NCBI RefSeq assembly: GCF_000721705.1
Contig: NZ_JOJL01000039.1
Location: 147,228-211,227 of the forward strand
Length of the DNA stretch: 64,000 nt
Source of the DNA: Actinoplanes subtropicus
GTDB taxonomy: Bacteria; Actinomycetota; Actinomycetes; Mycobacteriales; Micromonosporaceae
Reading direction: 5' to 3'
A model generated the notes under the pieces. That model made no database searches. It was given only the letters and a program-made list of their open reading frames with translations, and had not been told where the DNA came from. A program made the translations under genes and the position numbers. Below are positions 60,091-64,000 of the stretch, piece by piece (positions within the stretch are counted from its first letter, which is position 1; each line of letters opens with the position of its first letter).

Positions 60091-61490
60091 TGCGCACACC
60101 GCTGATCTCGCTGTGCCGCATGCTGGCCGGGATCGCGGTGGCGGTACCGGCGGCGCTCCTTTCCGGAGCGCCGCCGGCGGCCGCCCACCCGATGCCCCAC
60201 TCGGTCGTCCTGCTCGACGTCCACGAAACGGCGGTCGCCGCGCACCTCGAGCTGCCGGTCGACGAACTACGCCGGGCCAGCGGCATCGACCTGCGCACGA
60301 TCGCCGCCACCGACATCCCCGCCGACGCGCTGCGCACCTACCTCACCGCGCACATCCGGCCCACCACAACCAACGGCCAACCCTGGACCGTCACGATCGG
60401 CGACCTCTCGCTGAGCCAGAACCAGCAGACCGCCACCGGCCCGTACCAGGAACTTCTCGCCCAGGCCGTGCTCACCCCGCCGGCCGGCGCCGACGTGCGA
60501 AACTTCACCTTCGGCTACGACGTCATCATCCACCAGGTGGTCACCCACATCGCCCTCGTCTCGGTGCGACAGGACTGGGCGGCCGGCCGGATCGGCGAGG
60601 GTGGCGACAGCGCCGAGCAGGTCGGCACCATCCGCATCGACACCCGGACCATGACGGTCCCGCCGCTGCGCGTCGACCTCGGCACGGGCAGCGCGTGGCG
60701 GGGCTTCCTGGCCATGGTCCGGCTGGGCGGCACCCACATCCTGACCGGCACCGACCACCTGCTGTTCCTGCTGATTCTGCTGCTGCCGGCCCCGCTGCTG
60801 GCGATCCGCGGCCGCTGGCGGGAACCGGCCGGCGCCCGGACCGCGCTGACCCGCATCGGCCGGACCACCCTCGCCTTCACCGCCGGCCACTCGATCGCGC
60901 TGGCGCTCAGCTCGTTCGGCCGCCTCGACATCCCGTCCTGGCCGGTCGAGGCCTTCATCGCGGCCAGCATCCTGGTCGGCGCCGTGCACGCGATCCGCCC
61001 CCTCTTCCCGGGCCGAGAGGCCGCCGTGGCCGGCCTGTTCGGCCTCGGCCACGGCCTGGCCTTCTCCTTCGTGCTGGCCGAGATGCAACTGTCCACCGGC
61101 CGGCTCGCGCTCAGCCTGCTCGGCTTCAACCTCGGCATCGAGCTGGTGCAGATCCTGCTGGTCGCCCTGGCCCTGCCGCCCCTGCTGGTGATCGCCCGCC
61201 TACGGGCCGGACCCCGCCTGCGGGTGGCCGGCGCCCTGCTGACCGGCACCGCCGCCACCGGCTGGCTGGCCGACCGCCTCGGCCTGCCCAACCCGATCGC
61301 CCGCATCGCCGACAGCGCCGGCGAACACACCACGCCCATGGTGGCCGGCCTGGCGGTCACCGCGACGCTGGCCATCGCCTGGACCCTGGTCAACCGCCGA
61401 ACCCGCCCCACATTGGAAATACTGTCCAAGGAAGGCTGCCAGCGTCCCGCCACCAGCAAATCGATCACCATCACCGTCCCTGGTCACTGA
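60090..61490 (+). CDS. HupE/UreJ-family membrane protein with long extracellular domain
   Basis: This 466-residue protein has a signal peptide (to about 31), an extracytoplasmic beta-rich domain (about 32-200) and a C-terminal membrane domain with six to seven helices. HupE/UreJ motifs are visible: THILTGTDHLLFLLILL (H-x5-D-H), FTAGHSIALALSSFG and LGHGLAFSFVLAEMQ, whose His/Asp line a metal path. Known HupE proteins are nickel or cobalt permeases; a similar role is inferred here, and the N-terminal domain might deliver or bind metal or the DUF3500 protein. It starts in the overlapping TGATG of the preceding gene and its end overlaps the LuxR-type gene by 20 bp. Confidence 0.88.
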   Translation: MRTPLISLCRMLAGIAVAVPAALLSGAPPAAAHPMPHSVVLLDVHETAVAAHLELPVDELRRASGIDLRTIAATDIPADALRTYLTAHIRPTTTNGQPWTVTIGDLSLSQNQQTATGPYQELLAQAVLTPPAGADVRNFTFGYDVIIHQVVTHIALVSVRQDWAAGRIGEGGDSAEQVGTIRIDTRTMTVPPLRVDLGTGSAWRGFLAMVRLGGTHILTGTDHLLFLLILLLPAPLLAIRGRWREPAGARTALTRIGRTTLAFTAGHSIALALSSFGRLDIPSWPVEAFIAASILVGAVHAIRPLFPGREAAVAGLFGLGHGLAFSFVLAEMQLSTGRLALSLLGFNLGIELVQILLVALALPPLLVIARLRAGPRLRVAGALLTGTAATGWLADRLGLPNPIARIADSAGEHTTPMVAGLAVTATLAIAWTLVNRRTRPTLEILSKEGCQRPATSKSITITVPGH

Positions 61491-63771
61491 CCCAACGGGC
61501 GATCTGGGCACGCGTGGTGAAGCCGAGCTTCGCCAGGATGTGCTGGGCATGGGACTCCGCCGTACGCCTGGAGATGACCAGGCGGGCGGCGATGTCGCGG
61601 TTCGTCATTCCCTCGGCTATCAGCTCGGCGATCTGATATTCCCGCCGGGTCAGCAAGCCCGGACCGGACGAGCGGTGCGGCGGCGCGGTGGCGCCCATCG
61701 CGAAGTCGGCCGCCTCGTCGAGCGTGTAGCGGGACGCCTCGGCGAATGCCGCGGCATAGCCGGCCTCGCCGAGCCCGCCGCGGACCTCGCGAATGCAGCG
61801 GTCGTGATGCTCGGCGTACGACCCCTGCTCGGCCAGCGCCGCGCCGTCGCGACGCTTGATCGCCTCGCAGGCGCCGAGCAGTCGCGCCGCACGCTCGTGC
61901 CGGCCGGCCGCCGAGGCGGTCCAGGCCAGGACGGCGAGGCAGATGCCGGCGCCCCAGGAGTCCCGCAGCAGCCGGATCGTCGGCAGCGCCTCCCGGACGA
62001 GGGCCTCCGCGCGTTCCCCGTCACCGTCGGTCCACGCGGCCAACGCGAGCACGGCATTGGCCCAGGACCGCGTCCATGTCGCCTGGTGCGTTTCGCACAG
62101 CGCCCGGCACTGCTCGGCGTGCTCCGCCGCACGGCCGTCGCCGACCAGACCGGCGACGGCGGCCAGCGACAGCAGGGAGTTGGCGACTCGTCGCAGGTCG
62201 CCGCAGGCCCGGGCGGCCGCCAGCCCATCCTCGAGGAGGTCGACAGCGCGGGCGAGATCCGGCGGCCGGCTGGTCAGGGCCGCCACACCGGTGAAATGCG
62301 CGACGCAGACGTGCAACGCCGGATCCCCCAGTCGCCGATCCAGCAACCGCGCCTCGGCAAGCATCCGCTCGCCGGCCACGGTGTCGCCCAGCCTCAGGGC
62401 CGCGTAGCCCGCCTCGGCCAACGCCACGCCCCGGAGCGCGGTGGGATCGGGAGCATGTTCCAGCGCGCGGGTGGTCCAGTGCAGGCCCTCGCGGTAACGC
62501 CCGGTGCCGTACCACAGGTCACGGGCGGCGACGGCGATCTGCAGCGCCTCATGGGCGGCCCCGGGCTCGGCCAGGGCGGACTGGACCGCGGCCCGCACGT
62601 TGGCGTGCTCCCGCCGCAGCCGCAGCAGCCACCCGACCTGATCAGACGACATGAACGCGGCGTCGGCCCGCACGACCAGCTCGCGGTAGTACGAGCGGTG
62701 CCGGCGGACCAGCGCGTCGTCCTGTCCCGATTCGGCCAGTATCCGCCGCCCGTACTGCCGGACCGTTTCCAGAAGGCCGTACCTGGCCGCCTCGCCCGGC
62801 TCCGGCTCACGAACCAGGATCGACTTGTCGACCAGCCCGGCGACCAGATCGAAGACCTCCCCCGGATCGATTCCCGCGCCAACACACACCTGCTCAGCGG
62901 CTGCGAGATCGAATCCGCCCGCGAACACCGACGACTCCGCCCACATCACCCGCTCCCGCGGCGAACACAGGCCATAGCTCCAATCCAGCGCGCTCCGCAA
63001 CGTCCGGCGGCCCCGCGGTCCCGCCCGGGCGCCGGCCTGCAGCGCCTGCGGCTGATCATCGAGACGAGACAGAAGCTCCTCGGCGGACAGAACCCGCAGC
63101 CGCGCCGCAGCCAGCTCGAGAGCCAACGGCAAACCATCCAGGCGCCGGCAGATCGCGGCGATGGCCGTACGGTTGGCCGCGGTCACCTCGAACGTCGGCA
63201 GCACCGCCCCCGCACGCTGGACAAGCAGCTGCACCGCCTCGAACTCGGAAAGGTTGCCCGGCGGCAATGACTCCAGGTCAGGCAGCGACAGCGGAGGCAG
63301 GCTCAGCACCCACTCACCCTCCAGCCGCAACGGCTGCCGGCTGGTGACCAGCACCCGCAGCCCCGGCGCGGCCGCGAGCAGCTTGCCGGCCAGGACCGCA
63401 CACTCGTCCAAGAGGTGCTCACAATCGTCGAGCACCAACAAGGTCTGCTTGTCCCGCAGATATTCGGCCAGCGACGCCAGCACCGACGTCGCGGCTCGGT
63501 CCCTCACCCCGAGCACGCCCGCCACGCAGGAGGCGACCAGGTCGGGCTCCGTGACCGCGGCCAACTCGACCAGCCACGTGCCGTCGGGATAGGCCCGCAG
63601 TTGCCGCGCCACCTGCAACGCCAACCGCGTCTTGCCGACGCCTCCCGGTCCGGTCAGCGTCACCAGGCGGCCGGCGCCCAGCAGGCGTTTGAGCTCCGCG
63701 ACCTCGCGTCGCCGCCCCACGAAGTCGCTCAGCTCCGCAGGCAGATTGCTCCTACGTAACGTCGGCCCCAT
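61471..63771 (-). CDS. Large ATP-binding LuxR-family transcriptional regulator
   Basis: This 766-residue regulator starts with an NB-ARC-like ATPase: VGRRREVAELKRLLG, Walker A TLTGPGGVGKTRLALQVARQ (near residue 43), Walker B TLLVLDDCEHLLDECAVL, and FEAVQLLVQRAGAVLPTFEV in the lid. A helical TPR-like middle follows (about 380-650), then a C-terminal LuxR HTH (LLTRREYQIAELIAEGMTNR; SRRTAESHAQHILAKLGF). This is the signal-transducing ATPase-LuxR layout of many pathway-specific or stress regulators in actinobacteria. ATG at 63771 with a GGGAG site is chosen over GTG 63780. No adjacent target gene is obvious. Confidence 0.9.
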   Translation of the reverse strand: MGPTLRRSNLPAELSDFVGRRREVAELKRLLGAGRLVTLTGPGGVGKTRLALQVARQLRAYPDGTWLVELAAVTEPDLVASCVAGVLGVRDRAATSVLASLAEYLRDKQTLLVLDDCEHLLDECAVLAGKLLAAAPGLRVLVTSRQPLRLEGEWVLSLPPLSLPDLESLPPGNLSEFEAVQLLVQRAGAVLPTFEVTAANRTAIAAICRRLDGLPLALELAAARLRVLSAEELLSRLDDQPQALQAGARAGPRGRRTLRSALDWSYGLCSPRERVMWAESSVFAGGFDLAAAEQVCVGAGIDPGEVFDLVAGLVDKSILVREPEPGEAARYGLLETVRQYGRRILAESGQDDALVRRHRSYYRELVVRADAAFMSSDQVGWLLRLRREHANVRAAVQSALAEPGAAHEALQIAVAARDLWYGTGRYREGLHWTTRALEHAPDPTALRGVALAEAGYAALRLGDTVAGERMLAEARLLDRRLGDPALHVCVAHFTGVAALTSRPPDLARAVDLLEDGLAAARACGDLRRVANSLLSLAAVAGLVGDGRAAEHAEQCRALCETHQATWTRSWANAVLALAAWTDGDGERAEALVREALPTIRLLRDSWGAGICLAVLAWTASAAGRHERAARLLGACEAIKRRDGAALAEQGSYAEHHDRCIREVRGGLGEAGYAAAFAEASRYTLDEAADFAMGATAPPHRSSGPGLLTRREYQIAELIAEGMTNRDIAARLVISRRTAESHAQHILAKLGFTTRAQIARWVSDQGR

Positions 63772-64000
63772 CGCTCCCACTCTAGACGCCCCGGACGTGT
63801 CCGCGCGTCACTCGAAGGTGACCGGAAGAAAGGACCATGTCGAGGCCCCGCGCAGCGAGGAGCTCCGATCCCCGGCAACCCCGCCCGATCGAGAGCAGAC
63901 AGCACGGGCACGGCAAAGTCGGAGAGTACGCGACTGAGGGCTCTGTGTTGATGTCCAGAGTGGATTTGACGGGGCGGGCACGGCTCCGGTGATCTTGAGG
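63772..64000. other. Non-coding right edge of window
   Basis: No gene supported in the last 229 bp. It contains the upstream region of the LuxR-type regulator; nothing else is visible before the edge. Confidence 0.5.

Noticed and set aside
1..64000. tRNA or rRNA genes
   Set aside because: No cloverleaf with conserved GGTTCGA-type arm, and no rRNA-like stretch was seen on reading; short or unusual RNAs could be missed.

Overview
The window is high-GC actinobacterial DNA. GTG starts are frequent, genes overlap at ATGA/GTGA, several enzymes carry Tat or lipoprotein signals, and secreted polysaccharide-degrading enzymes carry CBM13/CBM2 modules. This fits a filamentous soil actinomycete; a member of the Micromonosporaceae (Actinoplanes-like) is my inference from gene style, not from any marker gene.

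Layout. 1-5.1 kb: an export and two-component block on the minus strand (membrane-fusion protein, OmpR-type regulator, sensor kinase, second membrane-fusion protein running off the left edge) with a divergent small lipoprotein. Tandem 11-bp repeats precede all four transcription units, so the regulator's targets can be proposed from sequence alone. 5.1-8.0 kb: small genes among unusual tandem repeats (50-bp units, a 28-bp hairpin array, 70-bp units, a 6-bp minisatellite). 7.9-11.3 kb: divergent LacI repressor and GH3 beta-glucosidase around a perfect palindrome. 11.3-16.8 kb: housekeeping-type genes (methyltransferase, phosphatase, MFS exporter, FMN reductase with LLM oxidoreductase).

17.2-23.7 kb: a six-gene conserved island of unknown function. 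A methyltransferase, a large helical protein, a MinD/ParA-like protein whose Walker A lysine is arginine, and a fourth protein face two converging genes, one of them membrane-anchored. I recognise the SCO2521-SCO2525 families. This is the best candidate for an undescribed system here.

24.0-26.4 kb: D-amino-acid oxidase and a regulator/hydrolase pair. 26.3-28.5 kb: a decayed zone with a truncated chitinase, a frameshifted tyrosine recombinase and an IS256-type transposase remnant. 28.5-56.3 kb: a plant cell-wall, mainly pectin/rhamnogalacturonan, utilisation region. It has two LamG-GH43 enzymes, a CE12 acetylesterase, a CE1-type esterase with CBM2, GH78 rhamnosidase, GH27 galactosidase, a LacI-controlled ABC sugar importer without its own ATPase, three further esterases or serine hydrolases, and a tannase-like lipoprotein. 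56.4-58.4 kb: a NarL-type two-component pair sharing a 16-bp dyad with the tannase promoter. 58.8-63.8 kb: DUF3500 and HupE-like genes, then a large LuxR-type ATPase regulator. No rRNA, tRNA or CRISPR was recognised.
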